Shown here piece after piece: positions 15,173 to 23,795 of a DNA stretch of 26,152 nt; position 1 is the stretch's first letter; each line of letters opens with the position of its first letter. The notes beneath the pieces were generated by a model. That model was not told the DNA's origin. It worked only from the letters and a program-made list of their open reading frames with translations, and made no database searches. The DNA is from a bacterium (GTDB taxonomy: Bacteria > Bacteroidota > Bacteroidia > Bacteroidales > Bacteroidaceae), in assembly GCA_004559785.1 (NCBI GenBank), contig SFXD01000025.1, forward strand, positions 1 through 26,152, in the 5' to 3' direction. The position numbers and the translations under genes are program-made.

Positions 15173-18007
15173 TTGAAGAATAGGGTTTCATTTATATTAC
15201 TGACAATCTTCGCGTTTGCGGTAATGTCGGCAAGGCCTTCGGGTACGGGAGTGTATCTGACTGGAAGGTCTGTGGATTCTATGACCGTAGACGACACTTC
15301 TCGAGCCGTAGCGTTGCCCCAAGATTCCGTACCCCGTGGCAATTCTGCCTTGCCGGACTCCATACCCTTGGCCCCATATACCATCTTGCCCGACACTACG
15401 GAGCACGACACCCTGCCTCCAGACACGGCAAGGAAGAGCAAGAATGCCCTGGATGAGCCGGTAACATACTCTGCCAAGGACTCCATCACGTTCGACTACG
15501 GCAAGTCGAGGGCACATCTCTATGGCGACAGCAAGGTCAACTACCAGAACTTCGAGCTTACCGCAGACGACATCAGCATCAGCATCGACAGCAGCCTTGT
15601 CCATGCAACGGGCACGGTAGACTCTACGGGTGCCGTCAAGGGCAAGCCCCTTTTCAAGCAGGGCGAGGATGAGTACGAGCCCGACAGGATCAGCTACAAC
15701 TTCAAGACGCGCAAGGCTTTCATCTCCAATGTCTATACGCAGGAGGGTGAAGGCTTCATGCATAGTACGGATGGCAAGAGGGACAGTTCGGGTGTCATGT
15801 ACGTCCGTCATGGCAAGTACACCACATGCGATGCCGAGCATCCACACTTTTACGTAGCCCTCACCCGTGCCAAGATGCATCCCGGCAAGAATGTGGTCTT
15901 TGGCCCGGCATACCTTGTGCTTGAGGATGTACCTTTGCCCTTGGCTGTGCCATACGGATTCTTCCCTTTCAGCAGTAGTTACAGCAGCGGCTTCATCATG
16001 CCCACCTACGGCGACGAGATGTCCCGAGGCTTCTACCTCAGGGATGGTGGTTACTATTTCGCCATCAACGACAAAATCGACGTCAAGGCACTCGGAGAGA
16101 TATATACCAAGGGCTCCTGGGGACTGTCGGCCCAGAGTACGTACAAGAAGAGATACCGCTTCAGCGGCAATCTATACTTCAGTTACCAGAATGTCAAGGA
16201 GGGAGAGAAGAACATGCCCGACTATAGCGAGAGCAAGAGTTTCAAGCTGACGTGGAGCCATAGGCAGGATTCCAAGGCAAATCCTACCCAGAGCTTCTCG
16301 GCAAGCGTCAATTTCGCGACGAGCAGCTACGAGCGCAACAACCTCAGCAGCATGTACAATCCCGAGAGCTATACGCAGAGCACACGTACCAGTAGCGTAT
16401 CCTACAGCAAGACGTTCAGCGACATAGGGCTTACCCTCAGCGGAACGTTCAACCTCTCGCAGAACATGAGGGACAGCAGCATTGCCGTAACCTTGCCCAC
16501 GCTGAACATCTCCCTCAATAGGTTCAACCCCTTTAAGCGCAAGAAGATGGCCGGCAAGGAACGTTGGTACGAGAAGATTGCCCTGAGTTACACCGGGACA
16601 CTTACCAATAGTATCAACACCAAGGAGAACCTCCTCTTCAAGAGCAACCTCATCAAGGACTGGCGCAACGGTATGAGGCACCAGGTGCCCATCAGCGCAT
16701 CCTTCAGCGTACTCAACTACATAAACGTTACGCCCAGTTTCAACTTCACCGACCGAATGTATACCAACAAGGTGATGCAGTCGTGGGATGCCAGCCGACA
16801 GGCCGTCGTAAGAGATACCGTATACGGTTTCTACAACGTATACAACTATAACATGAGCATCTCAGCCAACACCAAGCTATACGGTATGTACACGCCCCTT
16901 CCATGGTTTGGAGGGAAGAAGATACAGGCCATCAGGCACGTCTTCACGCCCACCGTCAGCTTCAGCTACGCCCCGGATTTCAGCAAGTCCCGTTATGGGT
17001 TCTACGACACATACGTCAAGACAGATTCCAAGGGAAACGTATCTACCGTTCAGTATTCTCCCTTCAGCGGCAGTACATACGGTACGGTGGGCAGTGGCAT
17101 GACGGGTAGCGTCACCATGGACATCTCCAACAACATCGAGATGAAGGTACGTACCGACAAGGATACCACGGGCTATCGCAAGATAAGCCTCATAGACGAG
17201 TTGGGTGCTTCGCTGAGCTACAATATGGCAGCCAAGTCCAAACCATGGAGTGACCTCTCGATGAGGGTTCGCCTCAAGCTCACCAAGAGTTACACATTCT
17301 CCATGAATGCCGTCTTCGCCACATACGCATACGAGTTCAACGACCAGGGCAACGTATACGTAAGCGACCATACGGAGTGGTCAAAGGGACGCTTCGGTAG
17401 GTTCCAGGGCATGAGCCAGAACTTGTCGTACACCTTCAACAACCAGACCTTTGCAAAGCTCTTCGGAGGCAAGGGCAAGTCCAGGCCTTCGCAGGACGAG
17501 GACGAGGATGATGAATATGACGATGATGAGGAAACCGACCCGACGATGCAGAATGTCGACCCCGACCGCAAGAAGGGCAAGACTGGTGCCAAGGAAGAGA
17601 GCTCGGGAGGCGTGGACGAGAACGGCTATCTCAAGTTCTCGCTTCCATGGAACTTCACAGTCAGCTATGGAGTGTCTATGCGTGAGAATACTTCCGCTCC
17701 CATCCGTGTCAAGCGAATGAGGTATCCGTACAAGTTGACGCATACGCTCAACTTCTCGGGCAATGTCAGGATATCCGAGGGCTGGAACATCAACTTCTCT
17801 TCCGGCTACGACTTCAACTACCACAAGCTCAGCATGACGACGGCATCACTTGCGCGCGACCTCCATTGCTTCTCGATGCAATGCAGCCTTGTGCTTTATC
17901 CATATACGAGTTACAATTTCACCTTTGCGTGCAAGGCAGGCACCCTTGCTGACGCCCTCAAGTGGAAGAAGCAAAGTTCGTATAGCACCAACCTCGATTG
18001 GTATTGA
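15173..18007 (+). CDS. lptD: LptD/OstA-like LPS-assembly outer membrane protein
   Basis: The 944-residue protein probably inserts lipopolysaccharide into the outer leaflet. It begins at a TTG codon; no in-frame ATG occurs after the stop at 15140-15142, and the TTG directly yields a signal peptide (KNRVSFILLTIFAFAVMSA). A Pro/Asp/Thr-rich linker runs to about residue 90. An OstA-like domain follows at roughly 100-200 (ITFDYGKSRAHLYGDSKVNY), then the Bacteroidetes LptD signature GKYTTCDAEHPHFYV and PLAVPYGFFPF near 220-265. The rest is a beta barrel ending in an aromatic residue (LDWY). A very acidic loop at about 775-790 (DEDEDDEYDDDEETD) interrupts the barrel. The four-cysteine disulfide arrangement of E. 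coli LptD is not evident. Confidence 0.87.
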   Translation: MKNRVSFILLTIFAFAVMSARPSGTGVYLTGRSVDSMTVDDTSRAVALPQDSVPRGNSALPDSIPLAPYTILPDTTEHDTLPPDTARKSKNALDEPVTYSAKDSITFDYGKSRAHLYGDSKVNYQNFELTADDISISIDSSLVHATGTVDSTGAVKGKPLFKQGEDEYEPDRISYNFKTRKAFISNVYTQEGEGFMHSTDGKRDSSGVMYVRHGKYTTCDAEHPHFYVALTRAKMHPGKNVVFGPAYLVLEDVPLPLAVPYGFFPFSSSYSSGFIMPTYGDEMSRGFYLRDGGYYFAINDKIDVKALGEIYTKGSWGLSAQSTYKKRYRFSGNLYFSYQNVKEGEKNMPDYSESKSFKLTWSHRQDSKANPTQSFSASVNFATSSYERNNLSSMYNPESYTQSTRTSSVSYSKTFSDIGLTLSGTFNLSQNMRDSSIAVTLPTLNISLNRFNPFKRKKMAGKERWYEKIALSYTGTLTNSINTKENLLFKSNLIKDWRNGMRHQVPISASFSVLNYINVTPSFNFTDRMYTNKVMQSWDASRQAVVRDTVYGFYNVYNYNMSISANTKLYGMYTPLPWFGGKKIQAIRHVFTPTVSFSYAPDFSKSRYGFYDTYVKTDSKGNVSTVQYSPFSGSTYGTVGSGMTGSVTMDISNNIEMKVRTDKDTTGYRKISLIDELGASLSYNMAAKSKPWSDLSMRVRLKLTKSYTFSMNAVFATYAYEFNDQGNVYVSDHTEWSKGRFGRFQGMSQNLSYTFNNQTFAKLFGGKGKSRPSQDEDEDDEYDDDEETDPTMQNVDPDRKKGKTGAKEESSGGVDENGYLKFSLPWNFTVSYGVSMRENTSAPIRVKRMRYPYKLTHTLNFSGNVRISEGWNINFSSGYDFNYHKLSMTTASLARDLHCFSMQCSLVLYPYTSYNFTFACKAGTLADALKWKKQSSYSTNLDWY

Positions 18008-18104
18008 TTGCCATGGGGATAGAAGTAGGTGTAGAGATTGGAACCGGCTATAGTGACGACGGCCAACATAATAATAATGTATATAACACACCTTAAGAGA
18101 AGGA

Positions 18105-18968
18105 ATGAAAAGTAATATGGGAGATATCAGACTCGGGAGGAAGAACGTACTGACAGTAGTCAAGAAGGTCGACTTCGGCTATTACCTCGACGGTGGGGTA
18201 GTGGATGGGGAAGTGCTCTTGCCCAATGGAGAGATAATGGACGACGTGGAAATCGTAGTGGGTGAGGAAATAGAGTGCTTCGTGTACCTCGACACGGAGG
18301 AACGCCTCGTAGCTACCACCAGGACCCCTCTTGCTCAGGTGGGCGACTTTGCCTTCCTGCATGTTGCGTGGGTCAACAACTTCGGGGCTTTCCTCGACTG
18401 GGGACTCATGAAGGACCTCTTTGTTCCTTTCCGTGAACAGAAGATGAAGATGCAGAAGGGTAACGGCTACATAGTACATATACATCTCGACGAACACTCG
18501 CACCGTATCATGGCAAGTGCCAAGGTAGAACGTTATCTCTCCGACAATTATCCCCCATACAACATCGGCGACGAGGTAGAGATACTCGTATGGCAGAAGA
18601 CGGAACTGGGAATGAAGGTAATCGTGGACAACAAATTTGCAGGACTTCTGTATGACAGCCAGATTTTCCGCAGCCTGCACACGGGTGACAGAACCGTGGC
18701 ATACATCTCCCAGGTACGTCCCGACGGCAAGATAGACCTTAGGCTGCAGCGTATCGGCATGAAGGCCGTGGCGGACTTCAGCGATACCCTTCTCAGCCAC
18801 CTGAAGATGAATGGAGGCTCCTCTCCCCTTGGTGACAAGAGTCCTGCGGAGGAGATATACGCTCTGTTCGGCGTTAGCAAGAAGGTCTTCAAGAAGGCTC
18901 TGGGCGACCTTTATCGAAGGAGGCTTATAGAGATTCTTCCCGACGGCATCAGGTTGGCTGCACAATAG
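18105..18968 (+). CDS. CvfB-like S1 RNA-binding protein
   Basis: The 287-residue protein contains repeated S1-type beta-barrel segments: GEVLLPNGEI region (1-65), VGDFAFLHVAWVNNFGAFLDWG (76-140) and IGDEVEILVWQKTELGMKVIVDNKFAGLLYDSQIF (150-215). A winged-helix-like C-terminus follows (AEEIYALFGVSKKVFKKALGDLYRRRLI). This is the CvfB/YitL architecture; CvfB is an RNA-binding regulator in Staphylococcus, but the role in Bacteroidetes is not established. The ATG at 18105 follows a modest AGAGAAGGA ribosome site; Met5 (18117) is an alternative. It is 97 bases downstream of lptD and may be cotranscribed with it. Confidence 0.88.
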   Translation: MKSNMGDIRLGRKNVLTVVKKVDFGYYLDGGVVDGEVLLPNGEIMDDVEIVVGEEIECFVYLDTEERLVATTRTPLAQVGDFAFLHVAWVNNFGAFLDWGLMKDLFVPFREQKMKMQKGNGYIVHIHLDEHSHRIMASAKVERYLSDNYPPYNIGDEVEILVWQKTELGMKVIVDNKFAGLLYDSQIFRSLHTGDRTVAYISQVRPDGKIDLRLQRIGMKAVADFSDTLLSHLKMNGGSSPLGDKSPAEEIYALFGVSKKVFKKALGDLYRRRLIEILPDGIRLAAQ

Positions 18969-18978
18969 GGGCTTGCAT

Positions 18979-18992
18979 GGGCGGTGCCGCCC
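18979..18992. terminator. Short GC-rich hairpin between convergent genes
   Basis: GGGCG and CGCCC pair around a GTGC loop in the 24-base gap between the cvfB-like and HAD genes, which point at each other. It is GC-rich and symmetric, so it could end transcription from both sides. The stem is only five pairs and there is no long U-tract. Confidence 0.4.
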
Positions 18993-19613
18993 TTATCCTT
19001 GGCCGCCCGTTTCCTCACGGAGCATCCTGCGAAGCTCCCTCTCGTATTGTGCGGCATTCTCGAAGACTATGCCCCTCATGCCTGTTCTCAGGGCACCTTC
19101 TATGTTTTCCTGCTTGTCGTCGGCAAAGATGCATTCCTCGGGCTTCAATCCGAACTTCTCGTATAATCTGTGGTATATTCCCGCCTCTGGCTTAACGAGA
19201 TGCTCCTCCGAGGATATGACGTAGCCGTCCATCAGTTGGAAGATGTCGTACTGTCCCATGGTGACGTACACCTTGCTGCACCAGTTGGACAATCCGTATA
19301 GGGAGAAGCCTTCCCCCTTCAGCCTTACGAGCAGTTCCTTCATGCCAGGCATCTCGCCTGTAATGATTTCGGGATAGCGTTCTGCAAACAGCCTGATTTC
19401 ATCCTCGAAGGCGGGGTTCTCGCTTATCAAGTCCTTCACCAGCTCCTCTATGGGCTTTTCCTCCCTGTCGAATCTGCGGAGTGTCTCCTCGTCAGTCATG
19501 ATGGATGCCAGCTGCATGCACCTCTTGGGGTCTGGTATCAGCCGTCGGAAGAAGTCCACGAAATCATAGTCCACCAGAACCTTGCCGAAGTCGAACACCA
19601 AGTTTCTTGTCAT
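18993..19613 (-). CDS. HAD-superfamily phosphatase (YihX-like)
   Basis: The 206-residue protein has HAD motif I as VFDFGKVLVDYD at residues 5-16, with the nucleophile Asp in FDFG. It has motif II in LYGLSNW, the conserved lysine in HLVKPEAGIY and motif IV in CIFADDKQENI. A helical cap (RLIPDPKRC to YPEI) lies between. This set fits HAD subfamily IA variant 3, which includes the E. coli glucose-1-phosphatase YihX; the substrate is unknown. The frame opens 19 codons earlier (19670), but the ATG at 19613 places motif I at the usual distance from the N-terminus. It is the last gene of the minus-strand sugar-nucleotide operon and could trim a sugar phosphate. Confidence 0.85.
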   Translation of the reverse strand: MTRNLVFDFGKVLVDYDFVDFFRRLIPDPKRCMQLASIMTDEETLRRFDREEKPIEELVKDLISENPAFEDEIRLFAERYPEIITGEMPGMKELLVRLKGEGFSLYGLSNWCSKVYVTMGQYDIFQLMDGYVISSEEHLVKPEAGIYHRLYEKFGLKPEECIFADDKQENIEGALRTGMRGIVFENAAQYERELRRMLREETGGQG

Positions 19614-19678
19614 AGTTTCGTTGTATCTGGATATTGCCTTCAGGTGATGTCCTATATAAGTCAGCCCCAAGCCGATTG

Positions 19679-21586
19679 TTAGTCGAGAGCCTCGTACTTG
19701 CTGTGCTTGCTCTTGAACTCGGGTACGATCTCCTTCATCTTACGTACGATTGCCATGTCGTCGTGGGTATAGGAAATTTGCAGCAGTTCGTCTTCGTTCC
19801 TCCTTGCTGTCTCGTAGTCGTTCTCCCTTACCTTCGCAATCATTATCTTGGGATGGTGGGTAGGCTTCGTACCTTCTGCGTCGTTCAGCACTTCCTCGTA
19901 TAGCTTCTCTCCGTCCCTGAGTCCCGAGAACTTAATCTCTACGTTCCTTGCGCCCGACAGGGCTATCATCCTTGCGGCAAGGTCAACTATCTTCACGGGC
20001 TTGCCCATGTCGAATACGAAGATCTCTCCTCCCTTTCCCATCGTGCCTGCCTCCAGCACGAGCTTGCAGGCCTCGGGTATCAGCATGAAGAATCGTATGA
20101 TGTCGGGGTGTGTCACGGTGACGGGTCCGCCCCTGCGTATCTGTTCCTTGAAGAGCGGAATGACCGAACCGTTAGAGCCCAGCACGTTGCCGAAGCGCGT
20201 TGTCACGAATTGCGTCACTCCCTTCACCTCTCCTTCCTGTATGGCCTTGTTCAGCGACTGGCAGTAGATTTCGCAGATGCGCTTCGAGCAGCCCATCACG
20301 TTGGTTGGGTTCACCGCCTTGTCCGTGGAGATCATCACGAACTTCCTTGTCCCGTACTTCACGGCAAGGTCGGCAATGATCCTTGTCCCGTTTACGTTGT
20401 TGCGTACCGCCTGTTCCGGATTGTCCTCCATCATCGGCACGTGCTTGTATGCGGCTGCGTGGAACACATATTCGGGATGGTATGTGGAGAACAGTTTCTC
20501 CATGTGCGACTTGTCGGTTATGCTTGCCACCACCGTCTCACACATTACGTTGGGGAACTTGCGTGCCATCATCAGCCTTACGTCGTGCATCGGAGTCTCT
20601 GCCTGATCCACCAGCACCATGTTGGAAGGTCCGTATGGTGCAATCTGCCTAACCATCTCTGAGCCTATCGAACCAGCCGCACCCGTAATCAGCACGCAAT
20701 GTCCGCTGAGCATTTTGCCTATGGCATCCATGTCCACTTCTATCTTGTCGCGTGGCAGCAGGTCTTCTATCTCCACCTCCCGCAGTTGGCTGTGGCTCAG
20801 GCTTGTCTTTCCGTTCCATTCCTCTGCCGAGGGCATCATCATTATCTTGATGTTGGCTTCTGTCAGTTGGTTTATCAGTTCCTCGCGTTGCCTGAAGTTG
20901 TCCGATTGCAGGGGCGATACCAGCATCACCCTCACACCCGTGTCCTGCATGTGCTTGACCAGGTTGGGTCCATCCCTGTGCACCTTCACGCCCATCAGGA
21001 ACTTGGTCTTGATGTCGCCTTCCGGCGATACGAATCCTGACAGCACGTATTGCTGTGGGCTTTGGTTAATTATGCTCTTTGCCAGGCTGACTCCACCTTC
21101 CTTGATGCCGTAGATGAAAGCCTTCTGCGAGTTTTTGCTCCGCCGGTAGTTGTCGAACAGCAGCTTCACCGACACGCGTACCATCAGGATAAGCAATGTC
21201 GAGAGCACGAGCAGTACGCTGCCTCCCACGAAGTTGGGCAGTAAGATGCCGTCGACGCCGGAGAGCAGGAAAGAGGCAATGGCTATGACGGCCGTCGCAC
21301 AGACAGATGCGTATGCTATTCTCTTCAGGTCTACGAACGAGGAGTACCTTACTATGCCCGTGTATGTGTGGAAGACCCTGAAGAATGCTATGAAGGGTAT
21401 TAGGCATAGCATGACACATCTCGTAACTTGCCAGAAGTTAGCCACGAACGCTCCACTTCTCAGTTGCAGGAAGAATGCCAGGTAGCCAGAGACCAGTACT
21501 ATCATACTGTCTATGGCAAGGATGTACCAGTAGGGTAGGGCGTTTCTTGAAAAGTACCAATTATAAAAATTCCTAAAAACACTCAT
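19679..21586 (-). CDS. Membrane-bound nucleotide-sugar 4,6-dehydratase (CapD/WbpM/PglF family)
   Basis: The 635-residue protein has four or five N-terminal membrane helices (20-150), a CoA-binding-like Rossmann region (155-270) and a C-terminal short-chain dehydrogenase domain. NAD binds at TGAAGSIGSE (301-310). The active site has Thr421-Asp422-Lys423 and Met431-x3-Lys435: methionine replaces the usual tyrosine, exactly as in FlaA1 (T131/D132/K133, M141/K145). This points to UDP-GlcNAc 4,6-dehydratase activity, the first step to UDP-QuiNAc, UDP-FucNAc or bacillosamine. The large membrane form works in O-antigen, capsule or protein glycosylation. It follows fcl by 73 bases in the same orientation. 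The exact product depends on downstream enzymes not seen here. Confidence 0.92.
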   Translation of the reverse strand: MSVFRNFYNWYFSRNALPYWYILAIDSMIVLVSGYLAFFLQLRSGAFVANFWQVTRCVMLCLIPFIAFFRVFHTYTGIVRYSSFVDLKRIAYASVCATAVIAIASFLLSGVDGILLPNFVGGSVLLVLSTLLILMVRVSVKLLFDNYRRSKNSQKAFIYGIKEGGVSLAKSIINQSPQQYVLSGFVSPEGDIKTKFLMGVKVHRDGPNLVKHMQDTGVRVMLVSPLQSDNFRQREELINQLTEANIKIMMMPSAEEWNGKTSLSHSQLREVEIEDLLPRDKIEVDMDAIGKMLSGHCVLITGAAGSIGSEMVRQIAPYGPSNMVLVDQAETPMHDVRLMMARKFPNVMCETVVASITDKSHMEKLFSTYHPEYVFHAAAYKHVPMMEDNPEQAVRNNVNGTRIIADLAVKYGTRKFVMISTDKAVNPTNVMGCSKRICEIYCQSLNKAIQEGEVKGVTQFVTTRFGNVLGSNGSVIPLFKEQIRRGGPVTVTHPDIIRFFMLIPEACKLVLEAGTMGKGGEIFVFDMGKPVKIVDLAARMIALSGARNVEIKFSGLRDGEKLYEEVLNDAEGTKPTHHPKIMIAKVRENDYETARRNEDELLQISYTHDDMAIVRKMKEIVPEFKSKHSKYEALD

Positions 21587-21659
21587 AGCTTTATTGTTTG
21601 TTTCTTTATGCTTGTTGTTGTTTCCTTTTAGGTATGTCAGCCTTTCCCGTCACACTTGT

Positions 21660-22601
21660 CTATCTCTCGGCTCGCATGGGATTTTCGATGAAATCCTTGT
21701 ATGCCAGCCTTATTCCATCTTCCAGTTCCGTACGGTATGTCCACCCCAGCCTTGTAGCCTTGCTCACGTCCAGCAGCTTGCGTGGTGTACCGTTTGGTCG
21801 GGATGTGTCCCATTTGATGTTGCCCTCGTACCCGACCACCTTGGCCACCAGTTGTGTCAGTTCCTTTATGCTCAGTTCCTTGCCTGTCCCTGCATTTACC
21901 GTCTCGTTGCCCGAGTAGGTGTTCATCAGGAAGACGCACAGGTTGGCAAGGTCGTCGACATAGAGGAATTCCCTGAGCGGACTTCCGTCGCCCCAGCACA
22001 CCACTTCCTTCTGCCCGTCCACCTTGGCTTCGTGGAATCTCCTTATCAGGGCAGGCAGTACGTGTGAGTGTTCGGGGTGGTAGTTGTCGTTGGGACCATA
22101 GAGGTTGGTAGGCATTACCGAGATGAAGTCGGTACCGTACTGCCGGTTGAGGTACTCGCAGTATTTCAGTCCGCTTATCTTGGCGAGTGCGTAAGCCTCG
22201 TTCGTCTTCTCCAGTTCCGATGTCAGCAGGCATGATTCAGGCATGGGTTGGGGTGCCATACGTGGATAGATGCACGAACTGCCCAGGAATTCCAGTTTCT
22301 TGCATCCGTTCTTCCATGCCGAGTGGATGACGTTCATCTCCAGTATCATGTTGTCGTACATGAAGTCTGCCAGTGCAGACTGGTTTGCGACGATGCCTCC
22401 CACCTTGGCGGCTGCGAGGAAGACGTACTCTGGTTTTTCGGAAGCAAAGAATTCTTCCACCTTGTCCTGTCTGGTAAGGTCGAGTTCGTTGTGGGTGCGT
22501 GTCACGATGTTGGCATATCCTTGCCTTGTCAGTTCCCTTACGATGGCACTGCCCACCATCCCACGATGCCCGGCAACGTATATCTTGCTATCCTTTTCCA
22601 T
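21660..22601 (-). CDS. fcl: GDP-L-fucose synthase (GDP-4-keto-6-deoxymannose epimerase-reductase)
   Basis: The 313-residue cytosolic enzyme turns GDP-4-keto-6-deoxy-D-mannose into GDP-L-fucose with NADPH. It has AGHRGMVGSAI at residues 10-20 for nucleotide binding and the full catalytic set Ser108, Cys110, Tyr137, Lys141 and His180 (GSSCIYP, YALAKISG, HPEHSHVLPALIRRFHEAK). These are shifted by one from E. coli Fcl (107, 109, 136, 140, 179). It lies 45 bases downstream of gmd, the preceding pathway step, on the same strand. Confidence 0.96.
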   Translation of the reverse strand: MEKDSKIYVAGHRGMVGSAIVRELTRQGYANIVTRTHNELDLTRQDKVEEFFASEKPEYVFLAAAKVGGIVANQSALADFMYDNMILEMNVIHSAWKNGCKKLEFLGSSCIYPRMAPQPMPESCLLTSELEKTNEAYALAKISGLKYCEYLNRQYGTDFISVMPTNLYGPNDNYHPEHSHVLPALIRRFHEAKVDGQKEVVCWGDGSPLREFLYVDDLANLCVFLMNTYSGNETVNAGTGKELSIKELTQLVAKVVGYEGNIKWDTSRPNGTPRKLLDVSKATRLGWTYRTELEDGIRLAYKDFIENPMRAER

Positions 22602-22646
22602 GATAGATGTTATATATGACGAAAAATAATTAGATTCAGTAGTATG

Positions 22647-23735
22647 TCATTTCACGAGTCCCTTCTCCAGGTACTCGGCGAGGTTCGTACGCATCACGGA
22701 TGCCACGTGGTCGGAGGCCACCTTCTGCATGTCATGCTTCACCATGATGTGCACCAGTTCCTCGAAGGATGTCGACTGTGGGTTCCATCCCAGTTCGGCT
22801 TTTGCCTTCGAAGGGTCACCCCAGAGGTTCACCACGTCCGTCGGCCTGTAGAAGTCCTCGCTGACTGCCACTACGGTCTTGCCGTTTGCCTTGTTGATGC
22901 CCTTCTCGTCGATGCCTTCGCCCTGCCATTCGAGTTCTATGCCGGCGTAGCGGAATGCCAGCGTGGCGAATTCGCGCACGGTATGCTGCACTCCCGTGGC
23001 TATCACGAAGTCCTCCGGCGTGTCGTGTTGCAGTATTAGCCACATGCACTCCACGTAGTCCTTGGCATATCCCCAGTCGCGTAGCGAGTCGAGGTTACCC
23101 AGGTAGAGGCATTCCTGCTTGCCCTGCGCTATGCGTGCTGCGCCGAGTGTTATCTTGCGTGTTACGAATGTCTCGCCCCTTCGTTCGCTCTCGTGGTTGA
23201 AGAGTATGCCCGAGCAGCAGAACATGTCGTATGCCTCGCGGTATTCCTTCACTATCCAGTATCCGTATAGCTTAGCCACGGCATAAGGGCTGTATGGGTG
23301 GAAGGGCGTATTCTCGTTCTGCGGCACTTCCTCCACCTTGCCATATAGCTCGGAGGTGCTTGCCTGGTATATCCTGCACGTCTTTTCGAGGTGGTTGGTG
23401 CGTACGGCCTCCAGCAGGCGCAGTACTCCCGTGGCATCCACGTCTGCCGTGAACTCGGGTGCGTCGAAGCTGACCTGCACGTGGCTCTGTGCGGCAAGGT
23501 TGTATATCTCGTCGGGCATTACGTTGCCTACCAGTTTCACGAGCGACATGGAATCGGTCATGTCTGCATAGTGCAGGTGGAAGTTGGGCTTCCCCTCCAG
23601 GTGTGCAATCCTTTCCCTGTAATCCACCGACGAGCGGCGTATCACCCCATGTACCTCATATCCCTTGGATAGCAGGAACTCGCTCAGGTACGAGCCGTCC
23701 TGTCCTGTTACTCCCGTTATGAGTGCTTTCTTCAT
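22647..23735 (-). CDS. gmd: GDP-mannose 4,6-dehydratase
   Basis: The 362-residue enzyme converts GDP-mannose to GDP-4-keto-6-deoxy-D-mannose. It begins MKKALITGVTGQDGSYLSEF, has TGVTGQDGSYL for NADP binding, the ASTSELYGKV loop with Thr127 and Glu129, and Tyr151-x3-Lys155 (YSPYAVAKLYGYW). These correspond to Thr132, Glu134, Tyr156 and Lys160 of E. coli Gmd. HESERRGETFVTRKI and the DFYRPTDVVNLWGDPSKA segment are also family hallmarks. The gene sits 60 bases after the nucleotidyltransferase-kinase gene and before fcl. Confidence 0.97.
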   Translation of the reverse strand: MKKALITGVTGQDGSYLSEFLLSKGYEVHGVIRRSSVDYRERIAHLEGKPNFHLHYADMTDSMSLVKLVGNVMPDEIYNLAAQSHVQVSFDAPEFTADVDATGVLRLLEAVRTNHLEKTCRIYQASTSELYGKVEEVPQNENTPFHPYSPYAVAKLYGYWIVKEYREAYDMFCCSGILFNHESERRGETFVTRKITLGAARIAQGKQECLYLGNLDSLRDWGYAKDYVECMWLILQHDTPEDFVIATGVQHTVREFATLAFRYAGIELEWQGEGIDEKGINKANGKTVVAVSEDFYRPTDVVNLWGDPSKAKAELGWNPQSTSFEELVHIMVKHDMQKVASDHVASVMRTNLAEYLEKGLVK

Positions 23736-23795
23736 ATTATATATATATTATAAAATGTATATGTATTGTTGGAATCTTGTCTCGTTTATTATGTC

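Noticed and set aside
18093..18965. Antisense frame of 290 codons opposite the cvfB-like gene
   Set aside because: It mirrors the real gene's codon pattern and has no family features; the plus-strand protein has clear S1 domains.
19614..19670. Longer start of the HAD phosphatase
   Set aside because: The 19 extra codons place the nucleophile motif too far from the N-terminus for the family and occupy the operon spacer.
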